Source: an uncultured Bacteroidales bacterium
GTDB lineage: Bacteria > Bacteroidota > Bacteroidia > Bacteroidales > Muribaculaceae
Direction: 5' to 3'
NCBI GenBank assembly: GCA_902774055.1
Contig: CACYGX010000007.1
Location: 168,945 to 232,944, forward strand
Length of the DNA: 64,000 nucleotides
The stretch's first letter is position 1, and every line of letters starts with the position of its first letter. Shown one piece after another: positions 47,438 through 57,022 of this stretch. A program made the position numbers and the translations under genes. The notes beneath the pieces were generated by a model. The model was not told where the DNA came from. It worked only from the letters and a program-made list of their open reading frames with translations, and ran no database searches.

Positions 47438-48340
47438 ATGTTATCTATGCAACAGGATAGAATCACACAACTGGACTTAAACGATGTGCCCGAGGTCTAT
47501 CACAACCTTAAGTACAATGACGGCGAAATCTACTTTGCCGACAATATCACGTCGATACCTGGACTGATGAAGCAGTTTCAGGTCAATTTCATCGCCTATG
47601 TCATGGTACTTGACGGTTCGCTATCGCTGGAGCTGAATGCAGTACCGTATCAGTTGAAGAAGAACTGCTCGCTCATCGTCGACCGCAAAATGGTCATCAA
47701 CAACGTCCAGCACAGCGAGAATTTCCGCTGCCTGATATGTGTCATCAGCACCGATGTCGGCTTCTCGTTCATCAACAAGAGCCTGATGCAGTCGATCATG
47801 CACATCCTCGCCAACCCCGTCATCGAGATGGGCCAGAACGAGGTGGACTTGCTGCTCAAGTACTATGAACTGCTGGTGTTCAAGATGGACCACCCCGAGA
47901 TGAACTTTGGCCGCGAGACGGTGCGCGACATCATCCGCTGCTTTGCCTACGACCTGCTGTCCAACATCAACAAGCACCTCCACCAGGACGGTGACGACAT
48001 GCTGCGCCAGGGCGACCGCATCTACCGCCGCTTCATGCTTCTACTGGCCGACAACACAAGCGTCAACCGCAGTGTCAAGTCCTATGCCGACGAGTTATGC
48101 GTCTCTCCCAAGTACCTGACCAGTGTGTGCCGCAAGCATAGCCAATTGACGGCCAGCGAGATCATTGCCACGTCGGTCGTGAGCCGCATCAAGCAATTGC
48201 TGCTTTACAGCGACCTGAGCATCAAGGAAATTGCCAGCGAGATGGGGTTTGACAACCTTTCTTTCTTCGGCAAATATGTGAGAAAGCACCTGGGCCTTTC
48301 GCCCAACCACTACCGCAAGGCCAACAACTACGGCCAGTAG
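47438..48340 (+). CDS. AraC-family transcriptional regulator, 300 aa
   Basis: An N-terminal cupin-like sensing part (about residues 20-170) and a C-terminal AraC HTH pair (about residues 205-297: VKSYADELCVSPKYLTSVCR and IKEIASEMGFDNLSFFGKYV). A TTG- or ATG-based start four codons earlier than MQQDRI is possible. This is the first clearly chromosomal gene to the right of the prophage and reads into the LOG-family gene. Target genes unknown. Confidence 0.85.
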   Translation: MLSMQQDRITQLDLNDVPEVYHNLKYNDGEIYFADNITSIPGLMKQFQVNFIAYVMVLDGSLSLELNAVPYQLKKNCSLIVDRKMVINNVQHSENFRCLICVISTDVGFSFINKSLMQSIMHILANPVIEMGQNEVDLLLKYYELLVFKMDHPEMNFGRETVRDIIRCFAYDLLSNINKHLHQDGDDMLRQGDRIYRRFMLLLADNTSVNRSVKSYADELCVSPKYLTSVCRKHSQLTASEIIATSVVSRIKQLLLYSDLSIKEIASEMGFDNLSFFGKYVRKHLGLSPNHYRKANNYGQ

Positions 48341-48364
48341 AGGTCAATACAGAATTTTGCAAAC

Positions 48365-48946
48365 ATGGAACAAGAGATAAAAGGCAACGTTTGTGTATTT
48401 GGCGCTTCAAGTGCCAACATCGACACAAGATATCTTGACGACGCTCGCGAGCTGGGACAACGGCTGGCGCACGGCGGCTGGCGCTGTATTAACGGCGGCG
48501 GGGCCGTGGGAGTGATGGGGGCCGTGACCGATGGCACCCTCGACGCTGGCGGCGAGGTGACTGGCGTCATTCCCAAGTTCATGGTCGATAACGGGTGGTG
48601 CTATGACCGTCTGGAGGATGTCATTGTCACTGCCGACATGCACCAGCGCAAACAGATGATGAGCGACATGGCTGACGCCATTATCGCCCTGCCTGGCGGA
48701 GTCGGGACACTCGAGGAACTGCTCGAAACGCTCACCTGGCGGCAGTTGGGACTGGTTCAAGTGCCTGTCATCATCCTGAACACTCTGGGCTACTATGACG
48801 CGTTGCTCGACATGCTTCGTCATTCTATCGACGAGGGTTTCATGAAACCTTCCCATGGCCAATTGTGGCAGGTAGCCACCACGCCCGCCGAGGCCATCTC
48901 ATTACTGGAAAACAACAGCCCAGTAACATTTGAATCCAAGTACTAA
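48365..48946 (+). CDS. LOG-family protein (TIGR00730), 193 aa
   Basis: A Rossmann-fold lysine-decarboxylase-like protein of the LOG family, known as nucleoside 5'-monophosphate phosphoribohydrolases. The signature PGGVGTLEE (residues 110-118) is present, together with VFGASSANID near the start and GGGAVGVMG (about 44-52). It lies 24 bases downstream of the AraC gene and 12 before the DUF4271 gene. Confidence 0.9.
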   Translation: MEQEIKGNVCVFGASSANIDTRYLDDARELGQRLAHGGWRCINGGGAVGVMGAVTDGTLDAGGEVTGVIPKFMVDNGWCYDRLEDVIVTADMHQRKQMMSDMADAIIALPGGVGTLEELLETLTWRQLGLVQVPVIILNTLGYYDALLDMLRHSIDEGFMKPSHGQLWQVATTPAEAISLLENNSPVTFESKY

Positions 48947-48958
48947 ACCGTACTCATC

Positions 48959-49855
48959 ATGCCCGTCAACAGCCATCCAGCCGACACCGTCCAGCCTGTA
49001 GAGTCGCAAAACTTAGCGTCTTCACAGGCCGATACTGCTAACGCCTACTATGCGCCGCAGTATCTCGACGGCTTCCCCGAAGCCGCCCCTGCCGACACGT
49101 CGCTGGAATCCATCAACACCAGGCCGGTGATGGAACTGCCTGATGGGAACCCAGCACAGACGTTTGCCCACTCGCCACTGCACGACACCCCGTCGATGGC
49201 GCTACTGCTGACGGGCCTGCTCGCGGTTGCACTGTGCTACCACACGGGCTACAAGTATATCGAGAATTTCTTCCACTACATGTTTTCGACGCGTCGCCGC
49301 GAGAATCTGTTTGAGGACCATACCGTCAACGAGACAAGCATCCTTGCCGCCCTCATTGCCAACACTTGCATCATCGAGGGCTTCATCATCTTCCTGGCCG
49401 TGCAATTGCTGCGACCACTGCTTGCCGCTTCGCTCCAGGCCAGCGTATTCCCGCACATCGCCACCTATTGCGGGCTGGCGGCTGGATTCTACATCGTCCA
49501 GTGGATGGTGTATAAATTGATAGGCTACACCTTTACCGACAAGGTGGGATCCAAACTGTGGCTAGACGGCTTCAAGGCTTCCCAGTCATTATTGGGCCTG
49601 CTGCTACTGCCAGTGCTCGTGCTTCTCATGCTCTATCCCACTCATGGCAAATTGCTATTAATCATTGCTGCGACGCTTTATATCGTAGCCCGCTTAATAT
49701 TTATTTATAAGGGCTTTAGAATTTTTTATGGCAATATGACATCAATTGTCTATTTTATTTTGTACCTTTGCGCCGTTGAAATCGTACCTATTGTCATTAT
49801 GACAGGTATAACCTACTGGATTAGTGATATTTACACTATAAAAACGACTACATGA
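48959..49855 (+). CDS. DUF4271 membrane protein, 298 aa
   Basis: A hydrophilic N-terminal 75 residues are followed by about six to seven membrane helices. The family is frequent in Bacteroidetes directly before the uroporphyrinogen-III synthase-like gene, as here, with a four-base overlap. Its function is unknown. The ATG at 48959 follows the LOG stop by 12 bases. Confidence 0.8.
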   Translation: MPVNSHPADTVQPVESQNLASSQADTANAYYAPQYLDGFPEAAPADTSLESINTRPVMELPDGNPAQTFAHSPLHDTPSMALLLTGLLAVALCYHTGYKYIENFFHYMFSTRRRENLFEDHTVNETSILAALIANTCIIEGFIIFLAVQLLRPLLAASLQASVFPHIATYCGLAAGFYIVQWMVYKLIGYTFTDKVGSKLWLDGFKASQSLLGLLLLPVLVLLMLYPTHGKLLLIIAATLYIVARLIFIYKGFRIFYGNMTSIVYFILYLCAVEIVPIVIMTGITYWISDIYTIKTTT

Positions 49856-50610
49856 GCATTAAGAAGATTCTGGTTTCACAACCAAGACCGACGTCTGAGA
49901 AATCTCCTTATTTTGACTTGGAGAGGAAATATGGGGTTGAAATAGTTTTCCGACCTTTTATCAAGGTGGAGGGACTCACATCTAAAGAATTTAGACAGTC
50001 CAAAATTAATGTACCCGACTACACTGCCATCATTTTGACGGCAAGAACCGCCATTGATCACTTCTTCCGTCTGTGCAAGGAATTGCGTTACAATGTGCCC
50101 GACACATTGAAGTACTTCTGTGTCAGCGAGACGATTGCACATTATCTGCAAAAGTACGTCATTTACCGCAAGCGCAAGATTTTCTATAGCGAGTCAGGAC
50201 TGATGGAAGACCTGATTCCCATCATTGCCAAGCACAACAAGGAGACTTACCTCATGCCCGTGAGCGACGTTCACAACGACAAGGCTGTAGTACTTGACAA
50301 CAACAAGGTGAAGTATGTCAAGGCGGTGATGTATCGCACCGTGAGCAACGACTTCACGCCCGACGAGCCGTTTGACTACGACATGCTGGTGTTCTTCAGC
50401 CCCGCCGGTATCAAGTCCTACACCACCAACTTCCCCGACTACAAGGACCGCAAGGTGGTCATCGCCGCCATGGGTCACACAACCCTTGAGGCTGCCGATC
50501 AGGCCGGCTTGAATGTGGATATCACTATCAAGCCCGAGACGCCCTCGATGGCAAGCGCCATTGAGCATTACCTGAAGACGCACCCCGAGGAAGTCGCCAA
50601 AAAGGAATAA
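49852..50610 (+). CDS. hemD: Uroporphyrinogen-III synthase family protein, 252 aa
   Basis: HemD-fold protein that would close the tetrapyrrole ring. Visible features are ILVSQPRPTSEKSPYFDLE at the start, IILTARTAIDHFF, KYFCVSETIAHYL, and in the C-terminal half LVFFSPAGIKSYTTNFPDY followed by VVIAAMGHTTLEAADQAGL. The conserved Tyr and Thr positions look intact. It ends before a clear terminator. Confidence 0.8.
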   Translation: MSIKKILVSQPRPTSEKSPYFDLERKYGVEIVFRPFIKVEGLTSKEFRQSKINVPDYTAIILTARTAIDHFFRLCKELRYNVPDTLKYFCVSETIAHYLQKYVIYRKRKIFYSESGLMEDLIPIIAKHNKETYLMPVSDVHNDKAVVLDNNKVKYVKAVMYRTVSNDFTPDEPFDYDMLVFFSPAGIKSYTTNFPDYKDRKVVIAAMGHTTLEAADQAGLNVDITIKPETPSMASAIEHYLKTHPEEVAKKE

Positions 50611-50641
50611 CATCGCATCATCACTCTGAACGATGTTTTTG

Positions 50642-50677
50642 ATGGAGGATGGAGTTTGCCAATCCTCCATTTTTTTG
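50642..50677 (+). terminator. Terminator between hemD and rnpA
   Basis: ATGGAGGAT and ATCCTCCAT form a 9-bp stem with an 11-nt loop, followed by seven T. Directly after it, TAATTTCG at 50678-50685 could be the -7 box of rnpA. Confidence 0.85.
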
Positions 50678-50693
50678 TAATTTCGCATCCTGA

Positions 50694-51107
50694 ATGGACT
50701 ATAAACTCAATAAAACAGAGAAACTGACGAGCCGCACGGCAATCGAGCGCCTCTTTGGTGAGGGAAAGTCGTTGATGGCATTCCCCCTGCGTGCCGCCTT
50801 TTACCTGCGCGAGCCAGGCGACGCGCCAGCACAGTTTCTCATCTCCATTCCCAAGAAGCGCATCCGCAAGGCGGTCACCCGCGTCCTGTTGCGGCGCCGC
50901 ACCCGCGAAGCCTATCGCCTCAACAGGCGTGAGCTACTTACTGATGCCCTGCTCGAACACGGCATCGGGGTAGATATCGCCTTCGTTTACTTGGATACCA
51001 CACCGGCCCCCTACGAGGTCATCAATGAGAAAATGACCAACCTGCTGTCACGCATAGCACGGGCCGCCGCAGAGCAGTTACCTCCCCCTCAATCCGATGT
51101 CAAATGA
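50694..51107 (+). CDS. rnpA: Ribonuclease P protein component, 137 aa
   Basis: The protein subunit that supports the RNA enzyme in 5' processing of tRNA. The family signature is clear: [17 protein letters not shown] near the start and the basic [20 protein letters not shown] helix (RNR motif, about residues 56-75). The start at 50694 is ATG, nine bases after the TAATTTCG box, giving a very short leader. It overlaps yidD by four bases. Confidence 0.93.
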   Translation: MDYKLNKTEKLTSRTAIERLFGEGKSLMAFPLRAAFYLREPGDAPAQFLISIPKKRIRKAVTRVLLRRRTREAYRLNRRELLTDALLEHGIGVDIAFVYLDTTPAPYEVINEKMTNLLSRIARAAAEQLPPPQSDVK

Positions 51108-51367
51108 ACGGTTTCATCGACATAATCAAGCATTTTTGGCACACGGTGCTCCATTTCATCGGCTGGCTGCTCATCCTGCCCATCCGTTTTTACCGGAAAT
51201 GCATTTCGCCGCTCACCCCTCCCACTTGCCGCTTCACGCCCACATGCAGCCAGTATGCCATCGAAGCCATCCGCAAGCATGGCCCGTTCAAGGGGCTGTA
51301 CCTGGCAGTGTGGCGCATCCTCCGATGCAATCCCTGGGGTGGCAGTGGCTATGACCCTGTTCCATGA
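51104..51367 (+). CDS. yidD: Membrane protein insertion efficiency factor YidD, 87 aa
   Basis: The short YidD signature is present: [20 protein letters not shown], then [16 protein letters not shown] and [17 protein letters not shown]. The protein aids insertase activity at the inner membrane. Its usual pairing with rnpA, with overlapping starts and stops, is kept here; it also overlaps the following hydrolase gene. Confidence 0.93.
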   Translation: MNGFIDIIKHFWHTVLHFIGWLLILPIRFYRKCISPLTPPTCRFTPTCSQYAIEAIRKHGPFKGLYLAVWRILRCNPWGGSGYDPVP

Positions 51368-51996
51368 TGGACATCATCGATTTCCACACCCATGACCTGG
51401 AGGCCTCCCGAGCCCTGATTTCGGTTGACCCTCAACAGTTTGACCCACAACCCGGCAAATGGTACTCGGTGGGCTATCACCCATGGCAGGATGTGGCCTC
51501 ACTGACCGATGACGATTTTGACTTGCTTGGCGATTGCGCCCGCCACGCTCAGGTGCTTGCTATCGGCGAGACGGGCATGGACGCCCTGCGTGGCTGCGGA
51601 CTCGACATCCAGGCACAAGTCATGGAGCGCCACTTGCGACTGGCCGCTGATCTCAACAAGCCCGCCATCATCCACTGCGTGAGAACAGCCCAAAACATTC
51701 TTGCCGTTCGCCGCAAAGCGGGGCTCACTGCTGTGCCCATGGTCATTCACGGCTTCCGGGGCAATGAACATGTCGCTCAAACCCTATTGAAAGCAGGTTG
51801 CTATCTGTCGTATGGTCCCCGCTTCAACCCTGCAGCGCTTCAAGCGACCCCAACCCACCGCCTGCTCATCGAGAGCGACGATAGTTCCACCCCCATCAGC
51901 GAGGTAGCATCCCTGGTTGCCGATGTGCTAGGCATCTCCCCACAGGAAGTAGAGTCAATCGCCGCCGACAACGCATCCACCCTCCTGCAACACTAA
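51364..51996 (+). CDS. TatD-family metal-dependent hydrolase, 210 aa
   Basis: A TIM-barrel nuclease-like hydrolase. The N-terminal IIDFHTHDL gives two His ligands, [12 protein letters not shown] the Glu, [11 protein letters not shown] a His, and [11 protein letters not shown] the Asp near the C-terminus. At 210 residues it is shorter than typical TatD (about 255). It is translated with rnpA and yidD. Confidence 0.85.
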   Translation: MMDIIDFHTHDLEASRALISVDPQQFDPQPGKWYSVGYHPWQDVASLTDDDFDLLGDCARHAQVLAIGETGMDALRGCGLDIQAQVMERHLRLAADLNKPAIIHCVRTAQNILAVRRKAGLTAVPMVIHGFRGNEHVAQTLLKAGCYLSYGPRFNPAALQATPTHRLLIESDDSSTPISEVASLVADVLGISPQEVESIAADNASTLLQH

Positions 51997-52000
51997 TGCG

Positions 52001-52034
52001 AAAAAAGACCAGAGCAAACGATGTGCCCTGGTCT
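52001..52034 (-). terminator. Terminator between convergent genes
   Basis: AGACCAG (52006-52012) and CTGGTCT (52028-52034). On the minus strand TTTTTTCGC follows, so it ends the lipoprotein transcript; on the plus strand it may also slow tatD transcription. Confidence 0.75.
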
Positions 52035-52062
52035 CTTGATGATCGTACCGTTAAAAATTCGG

Positions 52063-52587
52063 TTATTTCTCCTTGGTTTCAGTCAACTTGTCCTTGCTTT
52101 TCACGGCGCGAGAGGTCACCGAGTCTTTACTGCTCTCCTTGGCAGCATTGTTCGACACTTTGGACATCTCGGTTGCAGGAGCCCAGAAGCCCGAGGGACG
52201 ATAGGCGGTGTAGTGATAGAAATCTCTGTCGAGCGAAAGAAGCAAGTCGCCATTGCGATCAAAATCATAGTACAAGTAATCTGTATCGCCATCATAGTAC
52301 CTGATGATCAGGTTGCTACCATAAGCATCCCAGTCAAAGTCCACGTATGTCAGCCTGTAATACCTGTCAAAGCAAGTCCAACGGCCAGTGCGGTTTGCAT
52401 AAAAATCATAGCGCACCTGATCATACCCCACGATGTCATATACATAGTTACCCTCGCAACCGTAATAGGACTCCCAACTGCCGACGAGACTACGATTATC
52501 CCAGCTATAAGGGGGATCCCAGCCATCACACGAAACCACTGTCACTGCGATCACTGCAAGAAGCAGCATGTAGTATATCTTTTTCAT
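52063..52587 (-). CDS. Predicted lipoprotein, 174 aa
   Basis: Start at the ATG at 52587: MKKIYYMLLLAVIAVTVVSC, a type II signal peptide with Cys20. The mature part is very rich in Tyr and Asp (for example YYDGDTDYLYYDFDRNGD), in a beta-like repeating pattern, and ends in a charged Ser/Lys tail. The pattern resembles lipocalin-type surface lipoproteins. Location is the outer membrane; function unknown. Confidence 0.75.
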   Translation of the reverse strand: MKKIYYMLLLAVIAVTVVSCDGWDPPYSWDNRSLVGSWESYYGCEGNYVYDIVGYDQVRYDFYANRTGRWTCFDRYYRLTYVDFDWDAYGSNLIIRYYDGDTDYLYYDFDRNGDLLLSLDRDFYHYTAYRPSGFWAPATEMSKVSNNAAKESSKDSVTSRAVKSKDKLTETKEK

Positions 52588-52746
52588 AGCGCAAATGAGT
52601 TTTAATTGTTGATAATTTGTGCAAATATAATTATATTTTGTCAATCCTTGATGATTCTTGACGATTTCTTGATGCTTTCTGATAAAAAGCGCATGCCACC
52701 GGTGTGATAGAGCGGCATGCGCCACCCAGAAATCTACGTTCTAACC

Positions 52747-53424
52747 TCAAAAATTCACACCTATATTTAGAGTAAAGCAACCATTATGCGTATCTGCAAA
52801 GTTGTCTTGGCCGATATTGGCCAGGCCGATGTCATAGCTGGCATCCAGGTAGAGCATGTTGAAGCCCACTCCGCAACCGATTTTGAGTCCGCCGTCACAA
52901 CGCTGGAAATAACCATTGTCAAAGGAGCTGAACGCTGTGCGGTTATCATAATTCTTAATGCTGCCGTCAGTTCCCACTGCCACATATCCGCCAGCGTAGG
53001 GCTGGATGCTTGTCTGGTTGCCGACAAAGTGCTTGTACTTGATGAGCAGAGGAATCTCCAAGTAGTTCAGATCGTAGGTGAACTTGCCGGTGCCAGTGTC
53101 GCTCTTGCCACCCTTTTGGGAATAGTACAAACCTGTCTCAAAGAACAACGGAGCCCTGTAGGTGAGTTGGACGCCGGCTGCAGCGCCGATATTCAAGCCG
53201 CTCTTGAAACCACTGCCGTCGAGCTGTGGGCTCTCGCTGTTAACGTGGGAAGCATTGACACCCAAGCGCAGGCCGAAGTAATAGCGGTGCCATGCGACAT
53301 ATTCGTTTCCGTGACGTCCCACTGTTTGAACGCGGGGATTATAGCCATAACGGTATCCGGGTTGCGCCATTGCCGGCAGAGCGAGAATCATACACAGCAG
53401 GCCTAGAAGTAAAGTCCTTTTCAT
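52747..53424 (-). CDS. Outer-membrane beta-barrel protein, PorT-like family, 225 aa
   Basis: Signal peptide MKRTLLLGLLCMILALPAMA, then alternating strands with YYFGLRLGVNASHV, LFFETGLYYSQKGGK, YLEIPLLIKYKH and a C-terminal Phe (LNIGVNF). These match the outer-membrane protein beta-barrel family (PF13568) common in Bacteroidales. The ATG three codons into the open frame was chosen as start. Confidence 0.8.
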   Translation of the reverse strand: MKRTLLLGLLCMILALPAMAQPGYRYGYNPRVQTVGRHGNEYVAWHRYYFGLRLGVNASHVNSESPQLDGSGFKSGLNIGAAAGVQLTYRAPLFFETGLYYSQKGGKSDTGTGKFTYDLNYLEIPLLIKYKHFVGNQTSIQPYAGGYVAVGTDGSIKNYDNRTAFSSFDNGYFQRCDGGLKIGCGVGFNMLYLDASYDIGLANIGQDNFADTHNGCFTLNIGVNF

Positions 53425-53572
53425 AATTGTCAAGTTTAGATTGTTATTTCTTGACTCTTAGACCACAACGTGTTTTCAAGGTTTAACCCCTATACTACCC
53501 AAAAACGATGAGTCGGCTTCATCAACCGACAAACCTCAAAAATCAACCGACAAACGGCACCAGCCTGACAAA

Positions 53573-55051
53573 TCACTTATGCAGGTAATCTCTCAATGAC
53601 GGAAAATGAAAAGCCTTAGAAAAGACTTCACGGTCGACTTCCAGGCCAACAAGGAGGGCTACAACCGTGAGGATGACAAAGAAAAATACCCAGCGCTTAA
53701 AGGTCTTGCGCCAACGGCCCTCATGCAGGCGGTCGAGCACAAACAGGACAACGGGGACAAATAACGGTTCTACAGGCAACAGATATCGATTGGCCGTTCC
53801 TGCAATGACATAGGCCATAGCGATGAAGACCAGTCCCGGCCACCATGCCCAGGCACCCATGTTCTCGGAACGCCGCCAACTCATGAAAAGATAATAAAAC
53901 AACGCAATACCGCCGATGAGATACCAACCATAGGTTATCCTGCACACGTGGTTGGCAATCGTGGAGTCATCACCTGGCATCATCCATGGCAGGGGGAGGA
54001 TGAATTGCAACGACATGGTCAGCGGCAACATGAGGAACTTGTGGAAGGGGGAATACAGGAAATAGAAGTCCATCACGTCCTGATAGGGCTGCTGAGTGCC
54101 ACGTTTGAGGAAGAAGCGTTGCATATTCCACCCGCCACCAACGATCTCGGCATGGCGGTCAAACGAATAGGCCGCATAATGGTCTCCCACAAATAAGGAC
54201 ACGACAATGATAGCGACCATGGCCAGCGCCACGACCCAGTCACGCCGCCAGTGAGGAATGGCCATGACGATAACGCCAATCAAGATGATATACAGATAGG
54301 TTGTGCGCACCATGGCCAGCAACAGGCAAGCCAGGACAAACAAGGCGATGTCCCGCCACAGGTAATGCCGCTCCTCGTCAATCGTTGACATCGAGGACAA
54401 CGCATATCCCACCAGCGCAACAGACAAGAACACCGAGGCTTCTTTAAGGATGCTGATGCCCATGATGAGATAGAAGCACAACAGGCACGTGAGCAGCATG
54501 CCTGACGACACGAGCGTGGTCGATGAGAAGGATGTGCGATGTAACAGCAGCCTGCGGGTTGTCAGACCTGTCAACACCACCGACAGCAGCGTGAACATGG
54601 TGTTCATGGCAAGTGGCCATACCACCGACACCCCTAATAAGCGCCAAATGCCAATCATCATGAACGGGAAACCAGGAAATGCCACTTCGTTTGCAGGAAC
54701 GCGGCCATCATAATTATGCAATGCCCACTTATAATAACCTCGGGCATCACTTTTTAAGTTGGGCATCTCCAGCGAGTAACCTTCCACACTGGTCCATTCC
54801 AACAAGTTGCTCACGCCGACGAACATCAATAATGACATCAGCAGGAACAGGATGACATTGGCCGTCGTCGAATTTCCGTAAGAACGCTCAAGCACAATGC
54901 GAGGCACCACATAGGCGACCAGGTAACTGAGAGTGATTTTTAAGCCCTCGGACAAGCCAAAGTGGCTGCTTGCCACCAGAACGAGTATCGCAAACGCGAT
55001 GATCTCGGCTAGCAGCAACATCATTCTTGGCATTGTCAAACGGCTCTTCAT
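53573..55051 (-). CDS. Polytopic membrane protein, probable GT-C-like, 492 aa
   Basis: About 11-12 hydrophobic helices. The longest extracytoplasmic loops are near residues 85-125 (KSDARGYYKWALHNYDGRVP) and 320-360. A loop Asp near a first or second helix, Arg/Tyr motifs and the topology suggest a GT-C type sugar transferase or polymerase, but the sequence match is weak. It is transcribed alone. Confidence 0.55.
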   Translation of the reverse strand: MKSRLTMPRMMLLLAEIIAFAILVLVASSHFGLSEGLKITLSYLVAYVVPRIVLERSYGNSTTANVILFLLMSLLMFVGVSNLLEWTSVEGYSLEMPNLKSDARGYYKWALHNYDGRVPANEVAFPGFPFMMIGIWRLLGVSVVWPLAMNTMFTLLSVVLTGLTTRRLLLHRTSFSSTTLVSSGMLLTCLLCFYLIMGISILKEASVFLSVALVGYALSSMSTIDEERHYLWRDIALFVLACLLLAMVRTTYLYIILIGVIVMAIPHWRRDWVVALAMVAIIVVSLFVGDHYAAYSFDRHAEIVGGGWNMQRFFLKRGTQQPYQDVMDFYFLYSPFHKFLMLPLTMSLQFILPLPWMMPGDDSTIANHVCRITYGWYLIGGIALFYYLFMSWRRSENMGAWAWWPGLVFIAMAYVIAGTANRYLLPVEPLFVPVVLFVLDRLHEGRWRKTFKRWVFFFVILTVVALLVGLEVDREVFSKAFHFPSLRDYLHK

Positions 55052-55175
55052 GTGCTTGAAAACAATAGCTGTTCTATGGTCTGTTTTATCTTATTCTAGG
55101 ACTGCAAAAATATAACATTTCGCCATGATAGGCAAATTTTTTCCTTCATGCTTTTCTTTTTCTACATAAAATAAC

Positions 55176-55183
55176 TAACTTTG
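55176..55183 (+). promoter_or_regulatory. Promoter of the acyltransferase operon
   Basis: TAACTTTG, 30 bases before the first start codon, with an AT-rich upstream stretch. It drives the genes at 55,214-58,992, which are separated by fewer than ten bases or overlap. Confidence 0.65.
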
Positions 55184-55213
55184 TGAGTTTAATGCATATT
55201 TAGCCTCCGATGT

Positions 55214-56047
55214 ATGAGCAGCGAATTGGTTAAAATAGATGTGGATAAAGTGCTTAGGGAACGCCTCCCCAAGCATTACAAGCATATCCCGCACTGGGCT
55301 GTGCGGTGGCTTGAGCGCACCATCTGCCAGGACCGTCTCAACACCATCCTGGAGAAGATGCACGGCCACAACAGCGTCGATGCGGCGACCGTAGCGCTCG
55401 ATGAAATGGATATTACCGTCAAGGCCACAGGGCTGGAAAACCTGCCTCAGGGTCGATACATGTTTGTATCCAACCACCCCCTGGGTGGGCTTGACGGGTT
55501 AGCGCTCATCTCGTTGCTGGGCAACCGCTATAACCACCAGATAAAATTCCTGGTCAACGACCTGCTCATGGCCGTCAAACCTCTGCGAGAGGTCTTCTTG
55601 CCCGTCAATAAGTACGGCAGCCAGTCGCGCGATGCAGCCCTGCAAATCGAGCAGGCCCTGCAGAGTGACAACCAGTTCATCACTTTCCCGGCCGGCTTGT
55701 GTTCACGCATGCAGCCCGACGGCGCCATTACCGACCTGCCGTGGCAGAAGGCGGCTATCGTTCACGCCATCAATTATCAACGCGATATTGTGCCCGTCTA
55801 TTTTGACGCCCATAATTCACGTTTCTTCTATCGCTTTGCCAAGTGGCGCAAGCGGTTAGGCATCAAGTTCAACATCGAACTCGTCTTCTTGCCCAAGGAG
55901 ATGCTTAAGAAGTGCGGCAGCACTTTACACGTCATTATCGGCAAACCCATCTCATGGGACACAATTGACGCCTCACGGCCCAAGCAGGAGGCTGCCCGCC
56001 TGCGTGAATTAGTCATTAATATGGCTCCAACGCCAGCCAACCGATAA
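55214..56047 (+). CDS. glsA: PlsC-like O-acyltransferase, glycine-lipid synthesis (GlsA-like), 277 aa
   Basis: An acyltransferase of the lysophospholipid acyltransferase fold. The block VSNHPLGGLDGLALISL (about residues 81-97) holds the His-x4-Asp catalytic pair, and FPAGLCSR the substrate-binding motif. It lies directly before a GNAT N-acyltransferase. This pairing is known in Bacteroides as glsA/glsB, which make N-acyl-glycine lipids. The name is given by family and neighbourhood. Confidence 0.75.
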   Translation: MSSELVKIDVDKVLRERLPKHYKHIPHWAVRWLERTICQDRLNTILEKMHGHNSVDAATVALDEMDITVKATGLENLPQGRYMFVSNHPLGGLDGLALISLLGNRYNHQIKFLVNDLLMAVKPLREVFLPVNKYGSQSRDAALQIEQALQSDNQFITFPAGLCSRMQPDGAITDLPWQKAAIVHAINYQRDIVPVYFDAHNSRFFYRFAKWRKRLGIKFNIELVFLPKEMLKKCGSTLHVIIGKPISWDTIDASRPKQEAARLRELVINMAPTPANR

Positions 56048-56056
56048 AAATGCCCT

Positions 56057-57019
56057 ATGGAACCTATCATTGAACCCATCCCCGTCCAACTCATCGAACA
56101 GGAGCTCACACCCGAGCGTCTGTTGCGCAAGACCAATAAGGCGAATAACGAGATTTATGTCGTCACGGCCCACAATGCACCCAACACGATGCGCGAAATC
56201 GGCCGCCTGCGTGAGATATCGTTCCGCTCTTCGGGAGGTGGCACAGGCAAGGCCTGTGACATCGACGAGTTTGACACAATGCCTGTGCCATGCAAGCAGT
56301 TATTGGTGTGGAACCCCGAGAAAAAGGAAATTATCGGTGCCTACCGCTTCATCTGCGGCTGGGATATCAAGATTGAGGGTGGGATACCGCAAATCGCCAC
56401 GGGCCACATGTTCCGCTTCAGTGAGAAGTTCCTCAACGAAATTTTACCCGTAACCATCGAGCTGGGGCGCTCTTTTGTGCGTCCCGAGTACCAGTCCACT
56501 CGCGAGGGCGTCAAGGCACTCTTCGCACTCGACAACCTGTGGGATGGCCTAGGAGCGTTGACCATTGTCTATCCCAAGGTCAAGTATATGTTCGGCAAGA
56601 TGACGATGTATCCGTCCTATGACCGCGACTGCCGCGACATGCTGCTGTGCTTCCTTAACCTCTATTTCAAGGACAATGAGGCACTGGTAACACCCATCGA
56701 ACCGCTTCCTGACACGCGCAACGATGATCCGGAACTGATGCGCCACTTTGTGGGCAACGACTTCCGCGAGGACTACAAGACATTGAACACCTTCATCCGC
56801 CAGCACGGCATCAACATTCCGCCGCTGGTCAATGCCTACATGGGATTGTCTCCCAAAATGCACATGCTGGGCACCGCCATCAATCGTGAGTTTGGCGATG
56901 TGGAAGAGAGCGGAATCCTCATTAATCTCGACGAGATTGCCGACGAGAAGAAGCGCCGCCACATCGACACCTATCTGGCGCATCTCGAGCAGGAATTGAA
57001 AAACCCATCTAAACCCTAG
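56057..57019 (+). CDS. glsB: GNAT-type N-acyltransferase, OlsB-like (GlsB-like), 320 aa
   Basis: The N-terminal 240 residues match the OlsB/hemolysin-like acyltransferases that attach a hydroxy-fatty acyl chain to an amino acid. Visible blocks are MREIGRLREISFRSSGGGTG, FDTMPVPCKQLLVWN, EIIGAYRF, and ELGRSFVRPEYQS. In Bacteroides the homologue GlsB uses glycine and its partner GlsA adds the second acyl chain. It starts nine bases after the first gene. Confidence 0.75.
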   Translation: MEPIIEPIPVQLIEQELTPERLLRKTNKANNEIYVVTAHNAPNTMREIGRLREISFRSSGGGTGKACDIDEFDTMPVPCKQLLVWNPEKKEIIGAYRFICGWDIKIEGGIPQIATGHMFRFSEKFLNEILPVTIELGRSFVRPEYQSTREGVKALFALDNLWDGLGALTIVYPKVKYMFGKMTMYPSYDRDCRDMLLCFLNLYFKDNEALVTPIEPLPDTRNDDPELMRHFVGNDFREDYKTLNTFIRQHGINIPPLVNAYMGLSPKMHMLGTAINREFGDVEESGILINLDEIADEKKRRHIDTYLAHLEQELKNPSKP

Positions 57020-57022
57020 AGA